DNA of 63,237 nt from Xanthobacteraceae bacterium (GTDB lineage: Bacteria; Pseudomonadota; Alphaproteobacteria; Rhizobiales; Xanthobacteraceae), in contig JASHQI010000193.1 of NCBI GenBank assembly GCA_030037645.1, positions 1-63,237 on the forward strand, in the 5' to 3' direction. The notes under the pieces are model-generated. The model made no database searches and was not told the origin of the DNA. It saw nothing but the letters and a program-made list of their open reading frames with translations. The position numbers and the translations under genes were made by a program. Each line of letters opens with the position of its first letter. Positions within the stretch are counted from its first letter, which is position 1. Below are positions 45,414 to 54,256 of this stretch, one piece after another.

Positions 45414-45699
45414 CTGCAGAGTCCGCCCTCCTCGGTGCGAAATCGGCAGAAAGTAGTCATTACATATATGTCGTACGATCAAGCGCGAACGCTAACTTTC
45501 CGTTGGGATTTCAATGCAATCGTTAATCCGCAATGGTTACGGTTGTGCGGTCACCTTAACTAACTTTAATGGGGCCGACATTGCGCGCGCCGAGCAATTC
45601 GGCATAACTCACAGGTTCGTTCGGCCGTCAGGCAGCGGAGCGGGCTGTGAACCTCGATTGAGCGTGCACGAACCAGGCCATGGAGCGATGAGAGTCTAG
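45414..45699. other. Non-coding stretch between glycosyltransferase remnant and RND operon
   Basis: These 286 bp lie between divergent genes and are AT-richer than the surroundings near 45450-45570. They must hold the promoter of the RND efflux pair and the ribosome binding site of the remnant. I see no convincing operator, regulator gene or RNA gene here. Confidence 0.4.
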
Positions 45700-46851
45700 A
45701 TGAGCGGCCCGAAGTCCCGATACATCGTTTTTGTGCTGGCGGCGGTGGTGGTTGCGGCCATAGGTGCCACCGCATTATCGCGGCACGAAAAATCGCAGGC
45801 TGCACAACCACCTGCGCCGCCTAAAATCCCGGTCACGGTTGCCTCGGCGACCCAGCGCGACGTTCCGATCTATTACCACGCGCTGGGTACGGTCTCAGCT
45901 CTCAATACGGTTGCCATTCGCGCCCAGGTCAACGGCCAAATAGTCTCCGTCGATTTCGTTCAAGGCCAGGAAGTCAAGACAGGCGACGTCCTGGCCAGGA
46001 TCGACCCGGCGCCGTTCAAGGCTGCCCTCGATCAGGCCGTGGCAAAGAAGAACGAGGATCAGGCCACCTTGATCGATGCCGAGAAGGATTTGGTTCGATT
46101 CAAGGCGCTGGTTCAAAAGGACTTCGAAACCCAGCAGAACGTCGACGCTCAACAGGCCAAGGTCGATCAAACCAAGGCGATGATCGAAGCCGATCAGGCC
46201 GCCATCGAAGCGGCGCAAACCCAGCTTGGCTTCACGACGATCACGGCTCCGATAGACGGCGTCGTCGGTTTCCGTCAGGTCGATATCGGCAACATCATCC
46301 ACACCAACGACTCCAACCCGCTCACGGTGCTGACCCAGATCAAGCCGTGTGACGTGATATTCACGCTGCCGCAAGACGACCTCGGGCCGGTCCGTGAGGC
46401 GATGCTGCGAGGCACAGTCAACGTTCTTGCCTACGATCAAAATGATACGGAGCAGCTTGCGCAAGGCAAGCTTCTCCTCATCGACAATCAGATCGACCAA
46501 ACCACCAGCACGATCCGCCTGAAGGCGGAATTCCCCAATACGGATGCGCGGCTATGGCCCGGCGAGTTCGTGCGCATTCACATCTTGATCACCACCCGCA
46601 AGAATGCGGTGACGGTTCCGTCGGATGCGGTGGAGCGCGGCCCGGATGGCCTGTATGTTTGGGTGATCAAGCCCGACAACACCGCCGAGCAACGTCCTGT
46701 CGAGGCGGAGAGCGTCAGTGATAGCGCCTCGATAGTCTCCAAGGGGGTTGCTGCGGGCGAGCGCGTGGTTGTCGACGGACAATCGCGATTGGAGACCGGC
46801 TCGCACGTCGCCGTTCGGCCGCCCAGCACGACACAGCAGGAAGGCGGATAG
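45700..46851 (+). CDS. RND efflux periplasmic adaptor (membrane fusion protein), MdtA-like
   Basis: A 383-residue adaptor with an N-terminal membrane anchor (YIVFVLAAVVVAAIGATAL), a barrel-sandwich lipoyl half (IRAQVNGQIVSVDFVQGQ), an alpha-helical hairpin (KDLVRFKALVQKDFETQQ), the second lipoyl half (FTTITAPIDGVVGFRQVD) and a beta-barrel. It links the inner-membrane RND pump to an outer-membrane channel. It is followed after 5 bp by the pump gene. No TolC homologue or local regulator is encoded beside it. Confidence 0.94.
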   Translation: MSGPKSRYIVFVLAAVVVAAIGATALSRHEKSQAAQPPAPPKIPVTVASATQRDVPIYYHALGTVSALNTVAIRAQVNGQIVSVDFVQGQEVKTGDVLARIDPAPFKAALDQAVAKKNEDQATLIDAEKDLVRFKALVQKDFETQQNVDAQQAKVDQTKAMIEADQAAIEAAQTQLGFTTITAPIDGVVGFRQVDIGNIIHTNDSNPLTVLTQIKPCDVIFTLPQDDLGPVREAMLRGTVNVLAYDQNDTEQLAQGKLLLIDNQIDQTTSTIRLKAEFPNTDARLWPGEFVRIHILITTRKNAVTVPSDAVERGPDGLYVWVIKPDNTAEQRPVEAESVSDSASIVSKGVAAGERVVVDGQSRLETGSHVAVRPPSTTQQEGG

Positions 46852-46856
46852 GACCA

Positions 46857-49800
46857 ATGAACGTTTCAGAGGTCTTCGTTCGCCGGCCCATCGCCACGTC
46901 ACTTTTGATGGCGGCGCTGGCCCTCGTCGGCATCGTGTCGTTTCCGTTGCTGCCGGTGGCGCCACTGCCGCAGGTCGATTTTCCTACGATACAAGTCACC
47001 GCAACACTTCCCGGCGCCAGCCCCGAGGTCGTGGGCGATACAGTCGCGACCCCGCTCGAACGTCAGTTCGGTCAAATCGCAGGCGTCAGCCAGATGACCT
47101 CGGTGAGTTCGATCGGCACCACCGTGATCACGCTACAGTTCGATCTCAACCGCAATATCGACGCCGCCGCACAGGACGTGCAGGCGGCCATCACCGCCGC
47201 CGCACCGCAGCTTCCGAAAAATCTCAGCACCCCGCCGACTTACAAGAAATCGAATCCCGCGGATTCGCCGATCCTGATCCTGGCGGCACGCTCGAATACG
47301 ATTCCGCTCACCCAAGTCGATGACTTCGCCGAGAACGTGGTTGGCGAGCAGATTTCGCAGATTGCCGGAGTGGCCGAGGTCAACATCGGCGGTCAGCAAC
47401 GGCCGGCAATTCGTGTGCAGGTCGATCCGGCGAAGTTGGCGGCGCGCCAGCTTACGCTCGAGGACGTGCGCAACGCGCTGACAAATGCCACGACGGACGC
47501 GGCCAAGGGCACGCTCTATGGCAGGCAGCAAAGCTTTTATATCGCCGCCAATGACCAGCTAACGGTGGCAAAAGATTACGAGAACGTGATCATTGCCTAT
47601 CGCAACGGCGCGCCGGTTCGTATCCGCGATGTCGGCAGGTCGATCGATGGACCGCAGGACGTGACGCTTGGAGCGCTTGAAGGCAACCAGCCCAGTGTGA
47701 TGCTGATCGTCTACAAGCAGCCCGGCGCGAACGTCATCAATACCGTGGACGATATCAAGGTCGCTCTAAAGAACCTGAGTGCGCTCATTCCGCCGGGTGT
47801 CCATCTGGACACGATCCTCGATCGGACGCAGACGATTCGGGCATCCGTCAAAGACGTCGAGTTCACGCTTGCGCTGACGTGTTGCCTGGTGGTGCTCGTA
47901 ATCCTGCTGTTCCTGCGCAGCATTCATGCAACGCTCATCCCCGGCGCCGCGGTGCCGCTGTCGTTGCTCGGCGCCACCGCGGTGATCTATCTCGGCGGCT
48001 TCAGTCTCGACAATCTGTCGCTCATGGCGTTTACGATCGCCGTCGGCTTCGTGGTCGACGATGCCATTGTCGTGGTGGAAAACATATTCCGCCATCTCGA
48101 GGCCGGCACGACGCCGATTCAGTCGGCTATCAAAGGCGCCCGCGAGATCGGGTTCACCGTGATATCGATCAGCATTTCGCTGATTGCGGTTTTCATTCCG
48201 TTGCTGCTGATGAGCGGGATTGTCGGGCGTCTTTTTCATGAATTCGCGATTACCGTCATTGCAGCGATCCTCTGCTCGGTCGTCGTCTCGCTTACGTTGA
48301 CGCCGATGCTGTGCTCGCGCTTCTTGGTGAGCGAGCATGACCGCGAACATGGTCGGCTCTACCGCGTGATCGAATGGGGATTCGACGGTATCCTTGGCGG
48401 CTATCGCCGCGGGCTTGACGTCGTGTTGCGCCATCAGTTCCTGACGCTGCTGGTGTTCCTGGCGACGGTCGCCGCGACCGGCTTCATGTTCGTATACATT
48501 CCGAAGGGCTTTTTCCCGACCCAAGACACCGGCCTGATCAAGGGTATTGCGGAAGCTGCCCAGGATGTTTCCCCGCAAAAAATGGCCAAGCTGGAGGACG
48601 ACCTCGCCAAGGTGATCGCCCGCGATCCTGACGTGGCATCTTTCGGAACGTTCTTCGGCGCCAGCTACGGCAACACCCCGAATACCGGCCGCTTTTTCAT
48701 CGAATTGAAGCCGCGCGACGATCGTAAGGCCGATGCCACGCAAATCATCGATCGGCTGCGCCCGCAACTGGCTAAGGTGGAAGGTGCCAAGCTCTTCCTG
48801 CAGCCGGCGCAGGACATCACCGTCGGCGGACGCATTGCGCGCGGCGAGTATCAATACACGCTGCAGGATCCCGATCTGAACGAGTTGAATACTTGGGCGC
48901 CTCGCTTATACGCCAAGCTCAGGCCGCTGCCGCAGTTGGCCGACGTTGCCAGCGACCAGGAGAACGAAGCGCCGCTGCTGACGATCAAAATCAATCGCGA
49001 TGCGGCGGCACGCTTTGGCATTCAACCGCAACTCATCGATGATACGCTCAACGATGCGTTCGGCCAGCGCCAGGTGACACAATATTTCACCGACAACGCT
49101 TATTTCCTTGTGCTTGAGGTGCTGCCCGACCTGCAGGAAAACGTGCAGACGCTCAATGAAATCTACGTCAAGGCGCCAACCACCGGGCAGCTCGTTCCGC
49201 TGTCCACGCTTGTCAGTATTGACACGCATCAAATCGGATCGCTGCTGGTCTCGCATTCCGGCCAATTCCCCGCTGTGACGTTGACCTTCAATCTGCCGCA
49301 TGGCGTGGCCCTCGGCCAGGCGGTAAACGCCATTAACCAGGCGGCAGCCGAAATCGGCATGCCGAAGTCCCTGATCACAAGTTTCCAGGGCAATGCGCAA
49401 GCCTTTCAGGATTCGCTGTCGAGCGAGCCTATCCTGATCGCAGCCGCACTCGTGGTCGTCTATGTCATTCTCGGCGTGCTTTACGAAAGCTACATCCATC
49501 CGCTGACGATCCTGTCGACGCTGCCGTCGGCCGGAGTCGGCGCGCTGATTGCGCTTTGGCTCGGCGGCTTCGACCTTTCCGTGATCGGTATCATCGGCAT
49601 TATCCTGCTCATCGGCATCGTCAAGAAGAACGGCATTATCCTGGTCGACTTCGCGATCAGTCGCGAGCGTGCCGGCTTGCCGCCGCGCGAGGCGGTGCGA
49701 CAGGCATGTCTGCTGCGATTCCGGCCCATCGTGATGACGACCATGACGGCGCTTTTGGCCGGTTTGCCGCTGATGCTGGGGCATGGATCCGGATCGGAAC

Positions 49801-49973
49801 TGCGACAGCCGCTCGGCTATGCCATGGTCGGTGGCTTGGCGCTCAGCCAGCTCCTGACATTGTTCACGACGCCTGTCATTTATCTTTATCTCGATCGTTT
49901 CCAGACCTGGCTGCGCGGTGGCAAACCTGAGCATGTGGAGGAAGTAGAACCGCTGCGCATTGCCGCCGAATAA
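46857..49973 (+). CDS. RND multidrug efflux permease, MdtB/MdtC-like HAE1 family
   Basis: A 1038-residue inner-membrane proton-driven pump of normal length. The N-terminal VFVRRPIATSLLMAALALVG and the transmembrane-4 proton-relay pair in GFVVDDAIVVVENI (around residue 400) identify the HAE1 class. Two large periplasmic loops and the second-half span VIGIIGIILLIGIVKKNGII are present. It resembles MdtB/MdtC, though only one pump gene is found. Co-transcribed with the adaptor at 45700-46851. Substrates unknown; probably lipophilic compounds or detergents. Confidence 0.95.
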   Translation: MNVSEVFVRRPIATSLLMAALALVGIVSFPLLPVAPLPQVDFPTIQVTATLPGASPEVVGDTVATPLERQFGQIAGVSQMTSVSSIGTTVITLQFDLNRNIDAAAQDVQAAITAAAPQLPKNLSTPPTYKKSNPADSPILILAARSNTIPLTQVDDFAENVVGEQISQIAGVAEVNIGGQQRPAIRVQVDPAKLAARQLTLEDVRNALTNATTDAAKGTLYGRQQSFYIAANDQLTVAKDYENVIIAYRNGAPVRIRDVGRSIDGPQDVTLGALEGNQPSVMLIVYKQPGANVINTVDDIKVALKNLSALIPPGVHLDTILDRTQTIRASVKDVEFTLALTCCLVVLVILLFLRSIHATLIPGAAVPLSLLGATAVIYLGGFSLDNLSLMAFTIAVGFVVDDAIVVVENIFRHLEAGTTPIQSAIKGAREIGFTVISISISLIAVFIPLLLMSGIVGRLFHEFAITVIAAILCSVVVSLTLTPMLCSRFLVSEHDREHGRLYRVIEWGFDGILGGYRRGLDVVLRHQFLTLLVFLATVAATGFMFVYIPKGFFPTQDTGLIKGIAEAAQDVSPQKMAKLEDDLAKVIARDPDVASFGTFFGASYGNTPNTGRFFIELKPRDDRKADATQIIDRLRPQLAKVEGAKLFLQPAQDITVGGRIARGEYQYTLQDPDLNELNTWAPRLYAKLRPLPQLADVASDQENEAPLLTIKINRDAAARFGIQPQLIDDTLNDAFGQRQVTQYFTDNAYFLVLEVLPDLQENVQTLNEIYVKAPTTGQLVPLSTLVSIDTHQIGSLLVSHSGQFPAVTLTFNLPHGVALGQAVNAINQAAAEIGMPKSLITSFQGNAQAFQDSLSSEPILIAAALVVVYVILGVLYESYIHPLTILSTLPSAGVGALIALWLGGFDLSVIGIIGIILLIGIVKKNGIILVDFAISRERAGLPPREAVRQACLLRFRPIVMTTMTALLAGLPLMLGHGSGSELRQPLGYAMVGGLALSQLLTLFTTPVIYLYLDRFQTWLRGGKPEHVEEVEPLRIAAE

Positions 49974-50106
49974 GCGCGGATCGCCACGCGCGATTTGTTC
50001 CGTACTTTTGTTCCGTTATTTGTTCCGGTAATCGCACAACGAACATGCGGAACAACATGATCCCCGTTCGCGTTTCTATTTGAGCAGCAACGCGAGGAGA
50101 CATGAG

Positions 50107-50340
50107 ATGAAAAAGCTCGCGCTCGGCATCGCAACGGCTGCAGTGGTCTTCACCGCTGTGCCCGCCATGGCGCAAGTTGGATTTTATGCTGGACCGGGCG
50201 GCGTCGGCGTCCAGTTTGGCCCGCCGTATTACAACACATATCCGTACGACGGGTATTACGATTATTACGGCGGTTCTTGGCCAGGCCACCCGGTTTGGCA
50301 TCGACACTTCGTTCATCGAGGGCCGCACTGGCGGCGCTAA
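50107..50340 (+). CDS. Small secreted Tyr/Gly/Pro-rich protein
   Basis: A 77-residue protein with a clear Sec signal peptide (MKKLALGIATAAVVFTAVPAMA, cleavage after AMA near residue 22). A mature part of about 55 residues follows, rich in Gly, Tyr, Pro, Trp and His (YNTYPYDGYYDYYGG, WHRHFVHRGPHWRR). Such small aromatic-rich exported proteins are common in bradyrhizobia without known function. ATG at 50107 has GCGAGGAG upstream. A strong terminator follows 34 bp later, so it is probably a monocistronic transcript. Confidence 0.8.
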   Translation: MKKLALGIATAAVVFTAVPAMAQVGFYAGPGGVGVQFGPPYYNTYPYDGYYDYYGGSWPGHPVWHRHFVHRGPHWRR

Positions 50341-50374
50341 CCAAGCCGACCGGGCCCCGCCGTGGGCCTCTGCC

Positions 50375-50402
50375 GAGAAAGGCCCCGCAAGGGGCCTTTC
50401 TC
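50375..50402. terminator. Rho-independent terminator with GCAA tetraloop
   Basis: A perfect 12-bp stem (GAGAAAGGCCCC at 50375-50386 with its complement at 50391-50402) is closed by a GCAA tetraloop of the stable GNRA type. The descending arm ends TTTCTCTT. It ends the transcript of the small secreted protein. Confidence 0.88.
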
Positions 50403-50574
50403 TTGCCGGCTAATCTTCAGCGGATCGTCGTGAAGTGAACAATCGCGTGATCGCGGCTCTGCATCGTGGAAAAAGGCGCGCCATTCTGCCATGATGGTGA
50501 TGGTTGAGAAGCTCGGGCGCCTTGTGGCCCCGGCCGCAGGCGCTGACCGAACCAAGTGGTTCAGGAGGGGCGCT

Positions 50575-51459
50575 ATGACCCACGCGCATATTCTCGTCGG
50601 TACGGACGAAAATCCGGCACGTTTGGTGATCCGCCGTGTCACGCCAACCGATCTGATGCACGCGCTTGCGCGTGGCATCGACGATTTCACGGCGATGCCG
50701 AGCCATGCAATCTTCCTCTGCGTGATCTACCCGCTGCTTGGCATTCTCCTCATCGGGATGACGCTCGGCTATGCGATGTTGCCAATGGTATTTCCGCTGG
50801 CGGCCGGATTCGCACTGATCGGTCCGCTTGCCGCGATCGGGCTTTACGAGTTGAGCCGGCGCCGTGAAGCGGGGCTCGACAGTTCGTGGAGCCACGCCTT
50901 CGACGTGCTGTATTCGCCATCGCTCGGAGCCATCGTGGCAATGGGCTTTCTGCTCATGGCAATCTTCCTATTGTGGCTCGTGGCGGCGGAGGCCATCTAC
51001 ATTGCCAACTTTGGCTATATGCCGCCGGCGTCGATCGGCCAATTTGTCCATGACGTCGTCAACACGCGCGCCGGCTGGAATCTGGTCTTCTTCGGCACAG
51101 GTGTCGGCTTTCTGTTCGCCGTCGTGGCGCTCAGCATCGGCGTTGTTTCCTTTCCGCTGCTGCTCGACCGCGACGTCGGCGCCGCTGTGGCGTTGCTGAC
51201 GTCGATCCGCGCCGTCACCGCAAGCCCCATGACCATGGCGTTGTGGGGATTCATCGTCGCCGCGCTGTTGGTCGTCGGTTCGATCCCGTTCTTCCTTGGC
51301 CTGACGGTGGTGATGCCGGTGCTCGGCCATGCGACGTGGCATCTCTATCGTCGGTTGGTCGAACCGGACCCCAATCCGCACCCGGACTATAAGCCGCGTG
51401 TGCGGCCGTATCGGTCTGCAGCCGATTTTCCCGCCGCGCTGTTCCCGACGCGGCGATAG
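50575..51459 (+). CDS. DUF2189 integral membrane protein
   Basis: A 294-residue membrane protein of the DUF2189 family. The conserved opening is VRRVTPTDLMHALARGIDDF-like (here IRRVTPTDLMHALARGIDDF), followed by about six hydrophobic segments (AIFLCVIYPLLGILLIGMTL, AIVAMGFLLMAIFLLWLVAA). ATG at 50575 is chosen because AGGAGG lies six bases upstream, although the frame opens at 50491. Function unknown; members are sometimes annotated as cytochrome oxidase-associated. Transcribed alone, with the next gene convergent. Confidence 0.88.
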   Translation: MTHAHILVGTDENPARLVIRRVTPTDLMHALARGIDDFTAMPSHAIFLCVIYPLLGILLIGMTLGYAMLPMVFPLAAGFALIGPLAAIGLYELSRRREAGLDSSWSHAFDVLYSPSLGAIVAMGFLLMAIFLLWLVAAEAIYIANFGYMPPASIGQFVHDVVNTRAGWNLVFFGTGVGFLFAVVALSIGVVSFPLLLDRDVGAAVALLTSIRAVTASPMTMALWGFIVAALLVVGSIPFFLGLTVVMPVLGHATWHLYRRLVEPDPNPHPDYKPRVRPYRSAADFPAALFPTRR

Positions 51460-51480
51460 CTGATCGCGCGGGGTAACTCG

Positions 51481-52662
51481 TCAGAGCGCGGCTGCGCGGC
51501 GCAGGCTTGCGATCATCGAGACGCGCAGCAAATAATCGTAGTTGCGCCGCGGATCGGCGGCCGTTCGTCGCAGTTCCGCGGCAAAATCGATATTGCGGCA
51601 CTCCAGATTGCGCTTGTTCTGGATTGACTGCTTCTCGATATATTCGACCGTGATCTGCCGGCGCTGCCGTTCATAGCTGTCCAGCTCGCGCTCTGACGGT
51701 GTGTCGTTCCACGCCTCCGCCAGCCGGTTGGTCAGATTGATCGCGTCGTGAATGCCGCCGTTCATACCCATGCCGCCGAGCGGATTGTTGAGGTGCGCGG
51801 CATCGCCGGCGAGAAAGACGCGGCCGCGGCGAAAACTCTTCGCAACACGCTGGTGCACCTTGTAGAGCGTCAGATGGGCGATCTCGCACCGCGCCGCGGC
51901 CGGCGCCGCTTCTGCCAGCAGCGCCTGGGCGAATGTCGGGCTCGTCGCCTCGTCGTCGCTGATAGTCTCGGTGAGTGGGAACATGACCCGCCACAGGCCG
52001 GGAATTTCCAGCAGAAAATGCCAGCGCATCGGGTCGGCAACGTAGGAGACAGAGACCAGATCCTCCAATGCGTTGCGAAAATCGAATGGGGTCGAGATGA
52101 CGAGAAAGCGCTCGGGCCAGGTGAACCCGGAAAACTCGAAGCCGAGCGCATGGCGCACCTCGCTGCGCGCGCCGTCCGCGCCTACCAGCCAGCGGCCGGA
52201 GCGACGTTGTGTTGATCCATTGCGTTCCAGCGTGACATGGACTGCCCCACCGTCTTGTTCGACGCCGGCAACGCGACAGCCAAACTCGATGCGGTACCCC
52301 TGCTTGCGCAAAAGCGCTTCGTGCAGGATGCGGGTGAGCTTGAACTGCTCGCTCTGGACGCGAAACGGGTGCCGCGTTGCATCCGCGATTGTCGAAAAAT
52401 CGAACGTGGCGATCACGCCGTCGCGGCTGCGATACTGAAATCGCGGGGCAATAAGGCCATGCGCCATCAACGGCTCGGCGGCGCCGAGATCGTCGAGCAT
52501 GTCGAGCGTTGGCGGATGGAACGTCGAGGCGCGGGATTCTTCGCTCAGCGCGTCGCCGGCCTCGAACACCGTGACCGGTACACCGTTGCGCACCAGATTG
52601 GCCGCGGCCGCAAGGCCGACCGGCCCCGCTCCGGCAACGAAGACGCGCTCCTCAATCGCCAT
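51481..52662 (-). CDS. FAD-dependent aromatic-ring monooxygenase (PheA/TfdB or salicylate hydroxylase type)
   Basis: A 393-residue group-A flavoprotein hydroxylase. The FAD-binding GxGxxG is VAGAGPVGLAAAANLV at the N-terminus, the DG motif is RWLVGADGARSEVRHALG, and the second FAD motif is RVFLAGDAAHLNNPLGGMGM. Such enzymes insert one oxygen atom into an aromatic ring using NAD(P)H and O2. ATG at 52660-52662 starts the fold directly. It diverges from the UbiD gene across 140 bp, and the pairing of a hydroxylase with a UbiD decarboxylase suggests a common aromatic acid substrate. Confidence 0.9.
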   Translation of the reverse strand: MAIEERVFVAGAGPVGLAAAANLVRNGVPVTVFEAGDALSEESRASTFHPPTLDMLDDLGAAEPLMAHGLIAPRFQYRSRDGVIATFDFSTIADATRHPFRVQSEQFKLTRILHEALLRKQGYRIEFGCRVAGVEQDGGAVHVTLERNGSTQRRSGRWLVGADGARSEVRHALGFEFSGFTWPERFLVISTPFDFRNALEDLVSVSYVADPMRWHFLLEIPGLWRVMFPLTETISDDEATSPTFAQALLAEAAPAAARCEIAHLTLYKVHQRVAKSFRRGRVFLAGDAAHLNNPLGGMGMNGGIHDAINLTNRLAEAWNDTPSERELDSYERQRRQITVEYIEKQSIQNKRNLECRNIDFAAELRRTAADPRRNYDYLLRVSMIASLRRAAAL

Positions 52663-52683
52663 GAAGTGTCTTGGCCCCGTTGG

Positions 52684-52730
52684 CTCAGTCGCAACTGTTC
52701 TACAATACTTGCGCCGCGGCCGGGACTGAG
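52684..52730. promoter_or_regulatory. Inverted repeat in the monooxygenase/UbiD divergent region
   Basis: CTCAGTC (52684-52690) and GACTGAG (52724-52730) form a 7-bp inverted repeat with a 33-bp spacer in the 140-bp divergent gap. Spacing is long for a single dimer, but would suit two half-sites of a LysR- or MarR-type regulator. No regulator gene is adjacent. Confidence 0.3.
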
Positions 52731-52802
52731 ACTGCATATTGGTCCAGCGCGCCGCAAAGGCCTATGATGGAACGGCGTTTGGGAAACTGTCCGGCAGATC
52801 CG

Positions 52803-54242
52803 ATGAGCAGTGTGGAAAGAAGCCCAGTGGACACCCTTGCGGCCGCGGCGGCGGCCGCCGATCAGGCTGCGCCGGTGACCAGCCTGCGCGGCTGGCTCGA
52901 TCATTTGCAGACTCGCGATCGGCTGGCGATCGTGCGCGAGGGCGTGGCGCTGCGGTTCGAGCTTGCCGCCATCGCCAAGCGGCTCGACGGCGCCAAGGCG
53001 ACGTTTTTCCCCAAACCTGGAGGTCATCCGATCAGCGTGGTCTCCGGGCTGGTTTCCGATCGTGGCTGGATCGCCGAAGCCATAGGCGTCGGCGACGACC
53101 AGCTGCTCGAGAGGTTCCAGCAGGCCGCGCTCAATCCGCTGCCATGGCGAGAGGTGAATTCGTCCCCGGTCCAGCAACATGTCCATCGCCATGTCGATCT
53201 TGGGCGGTTGTTGCCGCTGCCGATTCATAACGAGCTCGACCACGGCCCGTACATCACCGCCGGCATTGCGATCACCCGCAATCCGCGCACCGGCGCGCAA
53301 AATGTCGCCATTCATCGTCTGGAATTGACCGGTCCCCGACGGCTCGGCGCGCTGCTGCTGCAACGGACCACGCTGCACTATCAGCAAATGGCCGAGAGCG
53401 CCGGCAAGGATTTGCCGATTGCGATCGTAATCGGCGTCGCCCCACTGACGTTGCTGTCGTCGCAAGCCATCATGCCGATCGATTGCGACGAACTTGAAAT
53501 CGCCGGCGCGCTGCATGGCCGGCCGCTCGATGTGGTGAAATGCCTCACCAGCGACATCCGCGTCCCGGCGGAAGCCGAGATTGTGATCGAGGGCCGGATC
53601 TTGGCAAACGTGCGCGAGCCGGAAGGGCCGTTCGGCGAGTTCCCGCAATATTACGGTGAGCGCGGCGACCGTCATGTGATCGAGGTCGATGCGGTGACCC
53701 ATCGCCCCTCGCCGCTCTATCACACGATCTCGGGTGGTGGGCTCGAGCACCTGATGCTCGGTGCCATTCCGCGCGAGGCGTCGCTGCTGACGCTGCTGCG
53801 GCGCACATTTCCGAACGTTACCGACGTGCATCTCTCGCGCGGTGGCGTTTGCCGCTTTCATCTTTACGTGCAGATGAAAAAGCGCTTCGAGGGCGAAGCC
53901 AAGAACGTGATTCTCTGCGCATTCGGCGGTCACTACGACATCAAGCAGGTCGTGGTGGTCGATCCCGATGTGAACATCCACGACGCCGCCGAAGTGGAAT
54001 GGGCCGTCGCCACCCGCTCGCAAGCCGACCGCGATCTTGTCGTCGTTGCCAACGCGCAGGGCTCCCGGCTCGATCCATCGAGCAACAACGGCGTCAGCGC
54101 TAAGATGGGCATCGACGCCACGATCCCGCTGAACGCTCCCGCGTTTCGCTATAAGCGCATCCGGATTCCCGGCGAGGACAGTGTCGACCTTCCGTCCGTC
54201 ATCGTCACGCACGATAATCGCGGCTGGCGGCAATATATGTAA
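52803..54242 (+). CDS. UbiD-family (prenylated-FMN) decarboxylase
   Basis: A 479-residue UbiD superfamily protein, reversible decarboxylase of aromatic or unsaturated acids using prenylated FMN. The conserved Arg/His region is NVAIHRLELTGPRRLG, and the catalytic Glu region is VREPEGPFGEFPQYYG. No ubiX prenyltransferase gene is in the window, so the cofactor must come from elsewhere. The start is uncertain: ATG 52803 is used here, with alternatives at 52764/52767. The ligase gene follows after 14 bp. Substrate likely a (hydroxy)aromatic acid, by context. Confidence 0.9.
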   Translation: MSSVERSPVDTLAAAAAAADQAAPVTSLRGWLDHLQTRDRLAIVREGVALRFELAAIAKRLDGAKATFFPKPGGHPISVVSGLVSDRGWIAEAIGVGDDQLLERFQQAALNPLPWREVNSSPVQQHVHRHVDLGRLLPLPIHNELDHGPYITAGIAITRNPRTGAQNVAIHRLELTGPRRLGALLLQRTTLHYQQMAESAGKDLPIAIVIGVAPLTLLSSQAIMPIDCDELEIAGALHGRPLDVVKCLTSDIRVPAEAEIVIEGRILANVREPEGPFGEFPQYYGERGDRHVIEVDAVTHRPSPLYHTISGGGLEHLMLGAIPREASLLTLLRRTFPNVTDVHLSRGGVCRFHLYVQMKKRFEGEAKNVILCAFGGHYDIKQVVVVDPDVNIHDAAEVEWAVATRSQADRDLVVVANAQGSRLDPSSNNGVSAKMGIDATIPLNAPAFRYKRIRIPGEDSVDLPSVIVTHDNRGWRQYM

Positions 54243-54256
54243 TCGACGTTTTTTGC

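Noticed and set aside
45414..45699. Insertion sequence remnant beside the truncated glycosyltransferase
   Set aside because: No transposase fragment or terminal inverted repeat with target duplication was seen; simple deletion is enough to explain the truncation.
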